Assembly: GCF_000315625.1 (NCBI RefSeq)
Contig: NW_005434634.1
Location: 170,264 to 234,263, forward strand
DNA from: Guillardia theta CCMP2712
Lineage: Eukaryota; Cryptophyceae; Pyrenomonadales; Geminigeraceae
Direction: 5' to 3'
DNA length: 64,000 nt
Positions 1 through 11,133 of the stretch are shown here, one piece after another. How positions within the stretch are numbered: the first letter of the stretch is position 1; each line of letters opens with the position of its first letter. The position numbers and the translations under genes are program-made. The notes under the pieces were generated by a model that made no database searches, was not told the DNA's origin, and saw nothing but the letters and a program-made list of their open reading frames with translations.

Positions 1-2441
1 CTTGCGAAACCAGCCCCGTACTCCTGCACTGTATCCGCATCTATGAACATAAACGCCTGCGCGATCACGGCGTCTGGATCGTAGTCGGAGGGCGAGTAGA
101 CTCTGCCAAATCTCATGGTGAAGCACACATGATGCCACTGGCCGATGAGCTGCTGCTCGATCGGGCCCCATCTCTTCACTTCCTTCTGTGCCTGTCAAGG
201 CTGCATCATTCTCATAGAAGCAACAAGTCGAGCGTTCTTCGCAGCACCTTGCCAGGCTTGAACAAAAGTACGCAGAACAAATTGCTGTCAATACTCTCAA
301 AGTACCATCGAAGTATCGGCGTTTCTTGGTAGTATATGTCGAACAGAATCGTTTTGGTCCTCACTCGAGTATTCAGCAAAGTCCAGGCTTCTAGCCACAA
401 CGTAGAAAGAACAATCTTTTCAGAAGTCCTTGAATGAACCTCATTAGCCCCTCGAAGCAAATACCTATTCATGAGACATACCAGGACGGAAGCTGGACTG
501 AAATGATGTCGTCGATTCCGTCGAAGACTGCCATGGTGTCGGCAGTGTCGGTTTCCTTGATACCCGCCTTCATGTCAGCAAAGTTGAAAGTTTCACTCGC
601 AAGGCCTGTTAAGGCTTACCTTCCTTGCAACATCTATGAACCAGATGTCCTTCATCGGTTGCGGCACCGCACATGTCGGGTTGTCCCTCATGCAGTCCAT
701 CTGAGCTCCGCCAATCAACACCACCGCATCTATGAGGTTTCCTACGTGACCGGCGTATACCATGCTGCCAAATGCTCGACTGTCTGGGGTCAACGCACTC
801 TGAATGGCCGTCCACTTGTAAGAGATCAGGTCCAGCTGCCACAAGTCCTTTGCCGAGGAGAAGATCTCTCGCTTGCCCTGACGGTCCGGGCATTCCTCAA
901 GGCTACCCATGATCCCTCCAAAGTAAAACGCCACCATCCTCACCCTTACCGACGCCGCATGCGCGCGACTTCCCGGCCCTCCAGCTCTGCTGGAAGGGAA
1001 TCTACAACCTGGTTGACTCCCTTGGATGCACGTCCAGCTGAAGAGCGACAGGTCGAAGACCCAGACATCTCCCAAGAGCTCAGGTCCCACACCAAGACCG
1101 AAGGCGATCAACATCTGGTAAGCGGCGTTGTCGTAGACTGTAGAATGACCGCTTCTTGCTTTAGGATGAGTCCCTGAGGCCAGAACTACACGGCAGTCAG
1201 CCCGACAATGGTTGAACGGGACCTTACCTTTGCTCCAGCCCGACACCGGTTTGAAGGCTCCCAGGTACCCTGACGCACTTCCGTCCGACCCGATGCCTCC
1301 AAACGCCAACGCCAGGGTGTCAGACACGGCAGCGATGGACAAGTGCGATGCTAGTGGAGCAGCATCCGAGGCACTATATCGAGCCCAGGAGGACGTCAAG
1401 ATGTCAAACATCCATGTGTCCGACAAAGCCTGCTTGAAGTCAGCTGAGTATCTACGTCGTGTCATGAACTTGCCGATGAGGCTCCAGAGCCTCCTGGCCC
1501 TTGACCGCCATGGATGTACACCTTGTACCCAACCAGCCACATGGCGTGAAAGGCTCTCATTGTTGGTCGTTCTGTGATTGGCGACACCTTCTTCCACGCG
1601 CTCATCGTCGTGTTGGTGAACTCGTTGAGTGCCCACAGGTCACTCTGAGCCGTTGTACCTCTTCCATCGAAGGCATAGCCTCCATGTATGTACAGCGTCT
1701 GGGTGCTCGAGTAGATGACAGATCCATGCCCGTACCGTGGAAGCGGAGACACTGAGCTGGTTGCAGGGGAGCAGGAATTCCACTCATACTTGCTGGAGGT
1801 GGAGATGGAGGTAGTGCTGGTCTTGATGTACCAGCAATCCTTACTGAGGCTCATGGATTCGATGACCATACCTCCGAAGATCGCAATTGTGCCTGCCTCT
1901 ACATCATATGCCATGCTATGACCCCACCTGTGCCGAGGGCCCGAGCTCGAGGTCAGCAGAGGGGTCCAACTTGCGACTGGATGCACAGACATCCACCAGC
2001 AGTCAAGCAAGCTCCCTCCTTCGAATGTCGCGACAGAGGAGGCCATGGCGGAGTACCCACCGCACATTAGTGCGACTGATTGTGTGACCACCATGCGATG
2101 ACCTGCTCGCGGGCCAGGCAAGCGCGAGTTGAGGGTCCTTGTCTTGCAATCCATGGAGGTGAACTTTAGGTTTGCAGCGAAGGTGACCTCATCCCATGTC
2201 TTTGCCGAAGAGTCATACATCCACACGTCTGCCATCACTGTTACTCCAGTGCTGTTGCTTCTGGCCCTGCAGGACACAAAGTATTATGGTTCGATGGGTT
2301 CGAGTCATGGTCGCGCGCAAGGAAATGCTCACCCGCCGTAAACGACGATGGTTCCTTGAAGGTTTCGGAAGCTCACTGTTGCATGGCTGTGGCGGGTCGT
2401 AGGGCTCCTTCCTACAGGATCCACGAGCTCCCACTGCAAGG
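1..2441 (-). CDS. Kelch-repeat beta-propeller protein with LamG-like domain (3' end cut by window edge)
   Basis: Several minus-strand exons share one open protein. Repeated Kelch blades are visible: 'TTRHSHATVS' with 'TIVVYGG', 'GPRAGHRMVV' with 'LMCGGYS', 'RYGHGSVIYS' with 'LYIHGGYAF', and 'RAFHAMW' with 'VYIHGGQG'. Kelch blades form a beta-propeller that usually mediates protein contacts. Near the left edge the frame reads 'IGQWHHVCFT', typical of LamG/pentraxin-like (concanavalin-type) domains, so a lectin-like module follows the propeller. Introns fit the phases: one ends at the GG|GCCAGAAGC junction near 2275, and a short one follows 'FIDVARK' near 615. The first recognised exon opens at an acceptor at 2441 (CAG|CC), so the true start lies further upstream and was not found. 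The pairing suggests an extracellular or cell-surface protein, but no signal peptide could be checked. The 247-residue plus-strand frame opposite it is a shadow. Confidence 0.75.
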
Positions 2442-3837
2442 CTGAAGCAACAGCGACATGATGAGTTTCAAGAACAGACAATCACTTTATTCTTACGGGT
2501 TGCGTGCAAGCATTGGAGGGAGACAAGACAGATGAAGCAAAGACAGATCCTGGAAGAGCGCCTAGTCGTCATGAGAGCGCGTGGATGGGACATCGCCGAC
2601 CCTTGTTCACTGCATCACCGCGGTCGAAGTCAAAATGCTTTGCTCCTGCGCCCCGTGACCCACCCCCAACATGGCACCCGTCCCTTTCATACGCAGGACC
2701 ACCCCCTTCCCCTTATCCCAATGCCAGTCAAGTAGGCATTAAAGCTTTTAGTTAGTAAATTTGTTTGAGGTACTACAGATGACTAAACTTTCAATATCTA
2801 TTGGTACTAATGACACGGAATTGCGTCCCAGTGCCAATGACTATGAGGCCCTGACACTGCTTTTAATAACTAGTTTTTAGCTCCTGATCATCGATCGTCC
2901 TCGTACTGATCTTTAACTTAACTTTGAGTAAACTCTCATAAGTTCAAGCCTCATCTACTAGCGGCCGGTCGGATCCCGATTGTCCTCGTACTGATTTTTA
3001 AGTTAACTTTGAGTAAACACTAATCTTTCGGGGACACAAATTGAAGACCGAATGACCAAGTCACGAGAAAGTTTTAACATCATACTTCTATTCATCATGT
3101 TGTAATATGGAAATGTGATTCCGGTCTCCTCGCTAGAGTCAAAGATGGCGATGGAAGCATGTTGAGTGTGTTCAACACTTCATTCGATTACATTTTCATA
3201 TAGTATGGACTGATACTATATCGGGGGCCTCTGAGTCTACTCTCCTGGCATGACTCATTGTATGAGTCCTGATTGTTCGTACTGGTTTTTAAAACTTTGA
3301 GTAAAGAGATTATTTTCAACTTAACTTTGAGTAAACGGAGGGCCGGGCCGCATCCCGAGTCCCGGAGTCCGATGGGCGCCTCATCAGTGCCGGGCACCAG
3401 ATTCCTGAGGCGGACTGGGATCCTTGTTTTGTTCTTTCTTCGGCCGGTCGCATCGCACGAGCCGCGACATGCTGGAAAGCAACCATGTCAGGTTTTGGGA
3501 GAAGGCTTTAAGATGGAGCTGAAGACCACAAGAAATATGCTCGCTGGGCTTTTCTAGGCTTCTTGTTGCATTCCATGTCGATGAGGTGAGCGATCAATTG
3601 TGTCTTGCTTGCTTTCCTTGTCCACCGCTATCAAATGAGCCCCTTCTTCCTCGCGTCTTGGATCATAGGGTTTGCAGCATAGCGAGATGCATTCGTGTGC
3701 ATCAGGTGACAGCCGTATCAGTCGGCTGCTCATTTAAAGACATACGAAACATTCCCTCCTCTCATCTCTTTTCCGGCTCATTCGAGGCCTGTCTTTGATT
3801 TTGTCGTTTTAGGCCATTCTTGGTCTTGTTCGGCTGG
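2442..3837. other. Intergenic stretch with diverged short repeats and no convincing gene
   Basis: The missing 5' exon or exons of the Kelch gene may lie between about 2450 and 2760. The rest is AT-richer with GGCCGG-containing patches near 2960, 3340 and 3440. Open frames of 60-94 codons occur but show no family motif or coherent splice chain. Confidence 0.5.
2901..3340. repeat. Four diverged copies of a TACTGATTTTTAA...CTTTGAGTAAA repeat
   Basis: A block of roughly 30-38 bp, built as 'CGTACTGAT', then 'TTTAA', then 'ACTTTGAGTAAA', recurs at about 2901-2934, 2982-3020, 3275-3308 and (second half only) 3313-3336. The first three copies are in the same orientation. The halves reappear separately near 57,880 ('ACTTTGAGTAAAAG') and near 58,330 and 58,557 ('CAGTACTGATTT'). 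The function is unknown. Confidence 0.6.
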
Positions 3838-5557
3838 ATGATGGCGTGCAGAGTTGAGACATGCAGCAGCCTTCAAGACAGCTACCCAGCCATCAACGGG
3901 GTCAATGTCATCTCGCAGGTGCGTCTCAAGGCGATGGCTTTGATTGTAAGTGAGCGATGGGTGAAGGGCCGCAAGTTGATTGGAAGGTTTTTCACACCGA
4001 TGCTCAAGGGGACGGAGGTGAGGTTCATGGTTTGGCTTTAGATGCCTAATGACGATCGATCGCGATAGATATCAACCCCTGGGGTACTTCTTCTGCATGG
4101 ATTGCCAGGGAACGATCTCCACTACGAGTTGGCATGCAAACTTCAAGGAGCTGGGTTTTGCTGTCTCCTCCTCCACTACTCAGGGACTTGGGGGTCCGAG
4201 GGAGCTGCGAGATTAGAGCACACCTATCAAGATGTTGAAGCCGGGATCAGGTAGATTCTCGTGACACTTGGATGCCATACTTCGATTCGTTGTTGAATTT
4301 CCGACATTCTTAATCTCCCTTCACTTGAGTTACCAATCATTTGTTTGTGAATGCGATTATGCTGTTACGAACCCCGACGCTCGTGTGAGTACTCTCTTAC
4401 CAAGACGAAAGCCATGGGCGAAGGGTTTGCAAATCAGCTAGAACGAACAGTGTAGTTATCCTGGTTGGAGCCTAAACCAATGGGTATTTGACCGTGAAAG
4501 CTACACAACAATCTTCTGCATCCTGTTGCTTGTCTCGATGTTCAAATGCCGTTTAGTTTGTTTTGTTTCTTCGTTGTAATGATGATTCAACAGGTGGCTC
4601 TGTTCTCAACAGATCGTGGATCGAAATCAAATCCTTGTTGTCGGCCACTGCCTCGGAGGTTACCATTCTCTGAAATTAGCGATAGGTTCGCCCCATCTCA
4701 CATAGCTATTCTCCCTGTCTTTCCCTCCTGACTTGAAAATCAGACAACGTAAAGCGAGACTGCACACTGTTGGGAGTGGTAGCGATGTCGCCATTGTTGC
4801 CAACTTCGAAGGGAATTACCTGGCCGCCAAAGGTTCTGGAAGCAGACTGCGAATTCCTGAATTCCTACATTTCTTCAAGTATGATTGCCTTCTATGTGCG
4901 ACACGTTGTCAATTAGTCTTGCGCAGGTCTAGCTGTTGAGTGGTCCACGTTGGCTCCTCTCACATCTTTTATCAAGGAGAATCTCGACAAAACAAGACAA
5001 GTGCCAGTGTTGGTTGTGACGGGAGATGCCGACGAGGTTCATGGTCCCCAGCACTACAAGATGCAGCTTACGGAGATCGCCATGAGAGCAAACTTTTCAA
5101 ATGTTGAATGGATAAGGATGGAGCGAGCGAATCATCAGCTGTCACATCAGCGTAAGGAGGTAGGGTTCAGTATTGTTTGTTCCCCACTCCTCCTACTGCT
5201 ATTGCCACCTTTACCTCATCTCCTTTTTCATATTCTTGCTTTAGTTCTCCCATGCTCATGTTCCCATCTGAAGTGCAAAATGTGTCGCAGAGCTCTCAAG
5301 TCGTGACGGATTTTTGCTGTAAGCTGTCGACCTGTCAATATCGAATCAAGCCAGCTATTCTCCGCGCAATCGATTCCTTGAAAGATGCATTGTTCGATCC
5401 CGTCAGTATCATTTTCATAATCAACTTCGTGTTCTCCTTTCAGAGTGGAAGATTCATGTCGACTCCAGAAGGACGGAATTACGTGAAACACTTGATGGAC
5501 AAGGAAGTCCAGAAGTTCAAGTATGACGAGAAGGCAGCATCAGGCCATTGGGGGTGA
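3838..5557 (+). CDS. Alpha/beta hydrolase with predicted Cys nucleophile (dienelactone-hydrolase-like)
   Basis: A phase-consistent set of exons gives one hydrolase. 'VLLLHGLPGND' (about 4090) is the oxyanion-loop HG motif after strand beta-3. 'VVGHCLGGYHS' (about 4640-4670) is the nucleophile elbow, with Cys at codon 4649-4651 where most relatives have Ser. 'VLVVTGDADEV' (about 5020) supplies the acid and 'RANHQLSHQR' (about 5135) the His. Introns with matching phase follow 'NVISQ', 'VEAGI', 'NPDAR', 'LKLAI', 'YISS' and 'LSHQR'. The protein ends in 'EKAASGHWG' at the TGA at 5555-5557. A G-x-C-x-G-G elbow is known in dienelactone hydrolases, so hydrolysis of a small ester or lactone is possible, but the substrate cannot be read from the sequence. 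The start (ATGATGGCGTGC at 3838) is the best available in-frame start, and an additional 5' exon cannot be excluded. Confidence 0.75.
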
Positions 5558-6214
5558 CTTTATGTCCTTGTTAATATCCTGTATATTAGTGCCAAGTGTT
5601 TGTTATATTCTTTTCTATGTAAAAAGTGAATCAAATGACTCAGTCCATATCATGTGGCAATTGGCTCGTACTCACGGTCCTACCGCCGGTATACTGATCT
5701 GAGGCCAGCTTGCAGAAATCCAAAAGAGGGGGGATGAGGGTACGGGCGATGGGAGTTTTCCATGGCACCAGATCGCGACGGGTAAGCACGCGATTGCAAG
5801 AGAGAGGAAGCGAAGAAGGGAGAAGAAGAGACGTGAACAGAACGACAAAGAAGAAACGAAGAGAATTGTAATCAAGAGAATGATGGAGTAAATGTTCATG
5901 GACACATTCAACAAGATGGTGATATGAAAATCGAAAGCAAGGATTTGTAGTGAATAACAAAGATGAAGAGGATCAGGAGGATTGAATGTTTCTGGATGCG
6001 TGTAGAGACAAAAACAAAGACGATGAGGAAGAAAAATATGGTATAGAACGTCGTATCGCATCACGGGATCACAGATATCGACTTGAATTCTGCTGACTTG
6101 CGTTCTACTCAGATCTACGGCGTTAGTAGAACACTGCCATTTGTCTTAGGGAGCTCCATCTTTCTTCATCTTCTCCGCTCCTGGGCCTTTGCCTTTGCAA
6201 TCTCTTCGTTCATC
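5558..6214. other. Intergenic stretch, 3'-UTR and upstream region
   Basis: The first part is probably the 3' untranslated region of the hydrolase. Minus-strand frames of 106 and 130 codons exist here, but they are hydrophobic, low in complexity and carry no recognisable motif, so no gene is called. Confidence 0.4.
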
Positions 6215-6915
6215 ATGCAGGCAGCGTCACCTCTCCGAGTCGCTCACATCGCATCTCCACTCGTCCGCAGGCATCTACCTGGCTTGCCCCCTTATCCCCA
6301 GGCGCACGGAAGGAGTTCTTTGAACCTGCTGAGGAATGCGCTAGATCAGGCGATGAAGGAAGGAGCTGACGCCATCGCGCTCACGGGCAGCATCGTTTCA
6401 GCCCCTCCTCCTCTGCGTCAGTGTGACCTGGGAGAATACTACAACATGGAACCTCAAGAGATGATGTCAGCCGCCGTTGCTGATTATGAGGAAGTGAAGG
6501 TGACTCGCTTCAATCTCCCCTTCCCCCCCCCCCCCCCCCCCTCGCTCTCTCTCTCTATCTTTCTCTGCCTCCTCCCTCCCTCCCTCCCTCCATCCATCCA
6601 TCCATCCATCCAACCATCCCTCCATCCCTCCCCCTCGTTCCCTCCCTGCTACCCTCGTTCTCCAAGTCACCCCGTTCCCACCTCTACAGTCCCTCCTACA
6701 AGAGACTGGCCTGCCATACTTCGTGACGCCCGGCGGGGAAGACTGTAAGTCTAGAGGACAAGTTACATCTTTCCCCTGAGGGTATGCCAGGCATTCAAGC
6801 CTTCAAGTTGGTGTTTGGAGTGGAGCCGAGCGCTCAGGAGGTCTACAGCAGAATGCCTGACGGCATGCAGACGGAACAGTATGATGTCAATGAATATCAC
6901 GAGGTCCTGTCGTGA
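6215..6915 (+). CDS. Degenerate metallophosphoesterase-like protein
   Basis: The first exon opens 'MQAASPLRVAHIASPLV' and continues through 'EGADAIALTGSIVSAP' to 'AAVADYEEVK' (about 6500). After an intron rich in poly-C and CCATCC repeats, the next exon reads 'LLQETGLPYFVTPGGED' (about 6690-6742), and a further one 'IQAFKLVFGVEP' to a TGA at 6913-6915. The order matches the N-terminal half of calcineurin-like phosphoesterases: 'HISDxH', 'xLTGDLV', then 'xxPGNHD' and 'xAFxxVFG'. Every metal-binding signature is altered: D-x-H is lost ('HIASPL'), GD is GS, and GNHD is GGED. The later GHxH motif is absent, so the protein is also short. It is probably catalytically dead, or is a decaying gene. 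An alternative splice after 'HEVLS' would move the stop to 7003-7005. Confidence 0.6.
6520..6660. repeat. Poly-C, CT and CCATCC/CCTCC simple repeats inside an intron
   Basis: A run of 16 or more C is followed by CT dinucleotides, then CCCT and CCAT tetranucleotides. It lies between the 'DYEEVK' exon and the 'LLQETGLPYF' exon of the metallophosphoesterase-like gene, so it is intronic. Confidence 0.8.
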
Positions 6916-7174
6916 GCAGACTTCTCAACGGCTGACAGGTTGGACAGAGATGTATCAACGAAGATAGCTGGCAGGAAAGTTCTTCGACGCCTGGGGACGA
7001 CCTAACGGGCTACGAGGCGTCTAGAGCAGCAATATCAGGGTACAAAATGTTTCCTGTGTATCTTCTCCTCCTCCTGACAATCGTCAGTTTTCGGACTCAG
7101 CTGCGCAACGAAAGAAAGAAAGCTTCCACGTACTCGCTCATGACATGACACATGTAGTCTGATGTGCTGGCAGG

Positions 7175-9361
7175 ATGGACGACTTGGAGGACACCGGGAA
7201 CGGGGGCGGATGTTGCGGCGGGGGCAAGCAGGGGCAGGAGAGCGAACGATCTTCCTGGTTCGAGAGCGGCAAAAGGAAGATCCTAAAAGACCCGGAGGAC
7301 AACGAAACGAAGGCTTTCGCAGAGGCGCCGAAGTGGACGACGCCGGCAGAAGAGACCTCCTCGAAGCTTCTGATGGCAAGGTGAGCTCGGGGGGCAGTGT
7401 GGACGAGGACGAGGACGAGGATGAGGACGTAGGAAGGGAAAGGCCAGAGAGGAAAGGGACATGCTGTGACAAAGAGGAAGAAAGACGGCGGGGAGAGCGA
7501 TGGGAAGAGAGAAGGAAGATGGGGAGGGACTGAGAGAAGGCAGGATGTGGGGTCGCTGGAGTGGGAGAGGAGGAGGAGTTTTGACCGTTCTTCCTGGGCA
7601 GGTTCTGTGACTTTATACCCTCCCATGGCAGCCCGAGGAGGCTTGAGTATGAGAGGCGACTCTTTGAAGGCCTGCTGTCAGAGAACGCTCCTAAGCTCGC
7701 CCAGTGCCACGTGCACTCGTTCCCCATCGCCTCCTCTTCCTCCGGCTCGGCTGGGCCACCCGGGCAAGAGGACGGGAGCAGCAGGCAGGATGGACTGCAG
7801 TACTTCGAGCACGAATCCCTCCTGAACGACATCTCCCGTTCCAATAAGTTTGTCCTCTCGCTCAGCAGGTGGCCCGTGAAGTTCAAGTGTGTTCCTCCTC
7901 ACTTTCCCTGCAGCTTGTCTGTGGAGCAGAGCAAGTCAGGGCTGCAGGTACGACTCCTCCCCCTCCTTCTCCCTGCTGTGAAGTTCATCTGCCACCTACA
8001 GGTCCACACGCATGCAACGGGACGGGCGACATTCGTCGAGACTCCTTCTCTCGCTGTCTTTCCTCACGTTTTCTCCATGCACAATCTTTCCACCTCTGAT
8101 CTGAGCTCGATTTCAAGGTGATGTCCCTGTCTCTTCAAACATGCACAATCATATCCCATCCTTGTCACGTCCTCCTCGTCTATCTCCCTTTCTTCTTTCG
8201 CCTTCTCCTCCCCTGCCTCTTCGCCATACTCTTCCTTGCCCTTCTCTCGCCATCTCTCCTCCTATTCCCCCGCACCCCTCCCTCGCGATCTTTCGACTCT
8301 ATTCTTTCCTTCCCTCCTTCCTTCCCTCCTCTTCTCTCCCATTTGCTGATCCCCACTCTCCCCTCGTTTCCTCTCCTGCTTCTGAAACACTGAAATCTCC
8401 TCGTCCTCGTGCCACCAGACTGTCGTCATCCAACAGGGAGTTTGATACAAAACAAGAAGTGCTGCAGCACAAACACTTCTGGGGACATGAAGAGATTAAT
8501 CTGATTGAGCGTGATCTGTTTCCTGCTCGTCCTGCTTCCTCGCTCCCTGTCATTGCCTTCCTCGACCGGGATGGCGTCGTCAACGTGCAGGCAGCATATA
8601 ATACCGGTCCAAACGCCATGCAGCTCGTCAGAGGCGCCGCGTCCGCCATCGCTCGCCTGCAGGTCAGTAAACGCTGGATAAGGATGGGGCACAGAGGAAG
8701 AGAGGAGAAGGGTTGGGGGTGAGTGGGTAAGCGGAGGAGTGAGATGGGAGTATGCAAGGCCAAAGGGGGGAAGGAGAGGAAGAGATTTGAGGGAGTGGAA
8801 GGAGGAGGGAGGGGGGCAGGGGGGCGGGAGGCGAAAGACTGACAGGCCGGTCAGGAGCGGGGGGTGAAGGTAGTGATTGTTTCGAGTCAAGCATGTGTTG
8901 GGAAGGGGTACTTACTGACATCCCACGTCCACGCGGTGATGGACCGCATGTGTGCGATGCTCCGAGAGGAGGCGAAGGCTGACAGGACGAGGAGCACGGG
9001 GGACCTCTACCACTTGGCGCAGCCCGACTGCATCATCTTCTCAGTCGGAGCAGGAGATAAGGCCGTTCACCCGTCCTACCAGGACGTGTCCGGGGCGAAA
9101 CCGTCGCCAGCGGGTCTTCTCAAGGGCGCAGAATGTCTGGGGCTGGGGAAGCGCTTCAGGGGATACATGGTGGGGGATCGAGTGACTGACCTAGAGGCTG
9201 GACACGCCGCAGGATGCAAGACCGTTCTTGTGCGCACTGGCGTTGGACAACAATCAGAGCAGGCGCTGAAGGAGGTGCACAGGGAGAGGTTGCTGGGAGT
9301 GGTGGAGGATTTGACAGCAGCAGTCGATGAGATCTTGAGAGATCTTGAGAAGAAAGCTTGA
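7175..9361 (+). CDS. HAD-family phosphatase, GmhB/HisB-N type, with long N-terminal extension
   Basis: The C-terminal half is clearly a D,D-heptose-1,7-bisphosphate / histidinol-phosphate phosphatase-type HAD enzyme. 'AFLDRDGVVNVQ' (about 8560) carries the nucleophile and acid Asp residues. 'VVIVSSQACVGKGY' (about 8870) matches the VSNQxGIxRG motif, 'GAKPSPAGLL' (about 9095) the KPxPGM lysine loop, and 'MVGDRVTDLEAGHAAG' (about 9170) the acidic motif. The stop is TGA at 9359-9361. Upstream exons from ATG 7175 ('MDDLEDTGNGGG', 'FCDFIPSHGSPRR', 'YFEHESLLNDIS', 'FDTKQEVLQHKHFW') join in phase and give roughly 250 extra residues of no recognised family. Bacterial GmhB acts in heptose synthesis; a sugar-phosphate substrate is likely here but unproven. 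Some pyrimidine-rich gaps (8120-8400) and a purine-rich gap (about 8700-8850) are introns. The gene is tail to tail with the SAP-LYR gene, about 50 bases apart. Confidence 0.8.
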
Positions 9362-9409
9362 CAGAACATGAATGGGTTGAGTGAGTGTTGGTGTATTTGC
9401 AAAGGAAAA

Positions 9410-10884
9410 TTAGTCGAGATCTTCCTGCACCTCTTCGGTCTGTAGTTTTCTTTCTCGTCTTCTTCGCAGCCTTCACTTCCTGTACCTCTCCTTCTACCTC
9501 CTTCACCTCTTCTTCCTTCATCAACTTTGCTCCATTCTTCCCCTTTCCTCTCCCCTTTTTCTCCTTCACCTCTCCTCCCTCCATCGCAGCTTTCTCTGCT
9601 TCCCTCTTCTCCCTACAGGAATGATAATACTCCATCTCCTTCAGCTCGATCTCGCCAGCCGTTAGCCGGACCTGCACCACCAAGACAACATGTCAAATCC
9701 AAGTCAACGATGAGTCAGCTTCACCATCAAGTCGTCGTTTGACCTCTCGCGGAACTTCATGCGCACGTAGTCATGCATCGTCTTCCTCCATGGCGCCTGG
9801 GGACATCGCTGCGCACTCCGAACACAGCGTTTGTACCTGCGGACCAAATGAGGATGCGCACAGACCCTCACTATGGAGAAGTTTGAGGAGGACGGTTGGT
9901 ATTAGTATGGATGATGATGAGGAGGAGGAGGACGAGCGTAGTTATAGCAGTAGCAGCAGTAGCAAGAAGAAGAAGGGGAAGGGGGAGGAGTAGGAGAAGT
10001 GGAAGGAGAAGGAGAGGCAAAAAAGCAAAGGAGTGGAGTAGGGAGGAACAGCTTGACTAACAAGTTGCGCACAAGACGCCTTGAGATCATAGGGCGGTTC
10101 CTCGTAGCATAGTAGAGCGAGTCAGCGTCTTTCTTGCGATCCTTCTTCGCTGCCCTGCTGAAGACATTCTTGTAGTTTTCGAACTCCTCGGGCGGGATCA
10201 GGTGGGGGTCTTGTAAGAAAAAAACTCACACCTCCCCACCGCAACATTAGCACAGTCCTCACTTTGTATAAGGTGTTCATCAGCATCCTTCTTGGAAGCC
10301 TTCTTTCGAGACTTCTTGGCTGGTTGTACCTGCTGTCTTCGTTCACAGGCATTGAGGCGGACTGCCACGTCCTACCGCTTTCGTCGCGATCAAATCTGTT
10401 GCCGCTGCTTCTTCCTGTGAAGACTACTCTTTGTGAATCCTGAAGCGCGGGAGACAGGGGCTGACCTCTTCTACACGCTTCTTCAGAGCATCCTTCGCCT
10501 TCTTCTTCAACGCAGATGTTTCCATGTTGTCCATGAGTCCTTTGAGACGTGAAAGCAGCTCGTCCTTGTTCCCTGTTGTCTGATCGTGCATGTCAGTCGT
10601 CTCGTCTCCACGTTCTCTCGAGGTACCTTTGCGCCTAACGCCTTTAGTCTTTCCTGCATCTCCGTCTTCTTCAGATCGCCTAGCTCTCCTAAATCCTTGC
10701 TGAGCGCTGAGTTTGCAAAGCATCTTGCTGCTGTTGCCGTGAAGGTCCTGACGCCTTGCCGGAGGGAGTTAGAGGAGGAGGCAGAGAGGAGGGAAGTGTT
10801 GATGCCCGGGAAGGGACATAACGGCATGCATTGCGTTGCCGTCCTGCCGAAATCTGCGCCGAACCTCCCGAGGATCCTCGCCAT
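9410..10884 (-). CDS. Mitochondrial SAP-domain plus LYR-motif protein
   Basis: The start is ATG at 10884 ('MARILGRFGADFGRT', Arg- and Ala-rich, then 'GVRTFTATAARCF'), a typical mitochondrial presequence. A SAP domain follows across one intron: 'LKKTEMQERLKALGAK' joined in phase to 'TTGNKDELLSRLKGLM' (about 10,690-10,540). Next come Lys-rich exons ('KKSRKKASKKDADEHL', 'IPPEEFENYKNVFS'). Then a LYR (Complex1_LYR) helix bundle is made by splicing 'RRLVRNL' (about 10,060) to 'YKRCVRSAQRCPQ' (about 9835), followed by 'HDYVRMKFRERSNDD' and 'VRLTAGEIELKEMEYY'. LYR proteins bind the mitochondrial acyl carrier protein and serve in Fe-S transfer or respiratory-complex assembly. SAP domains bind nucleic acid. 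A last intron ending at 'GGTGCAG' gives a stop at 9410-9412; without it the frame runs on into the neighbouring gene. The joined SAP-LYR architecture depends on splice calls made by eye. Confidence 0.6.
9900..10035. repeat. GAGGAG/AGCAGT simple-sequence region within an intron
   Basis: Low-complexity purine repeats lie between the 'RRLVRN' and 'YKRCVR' exons of the SAP-LYR gene. The intron donor is GTTAGT on the minus strand. No other content was seen. Confidence 0.6.
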
Positions 10885-11133
10885 GGTGGAGGCCAACGGC
10901 GATTTGGCCGTAATAAGAAATAACCGTTTTGTAACGGTGAATGGAATTGTGGATTGAATCGATTCGGTTCAGTGGGAAACGATCTGGACGATGTGGGGTG
11001 TACAGTAGTCAGGGGTGGTGCTTCTCTGATGAATGATGGGGTACTTTTATTATCAATAAAGGGGTGAGTGGTGAGCAATTTTCGAAGAGAGGAATTTCTT
11101 GGGGTGGGGTAGTCAAGCCAATAATCGGGCGCC

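Noticed and set aside
434-1177. A 247-codon plus-strand frame
   Set aside because: Antisense shadow of the Kelch exons, which have clear repeats.
5640-6064. Minus-strand frames of 106 and 130 codons
   Set aside because: Hydrophobic, low-complexity, no family motif and no consistent splicing.
7035-7886. A 283-codon minus-strand frame
   Set aside because: Ser/Pro-rich antisense of the GmhB-type gene's exons and purine-rich introns; no motif.
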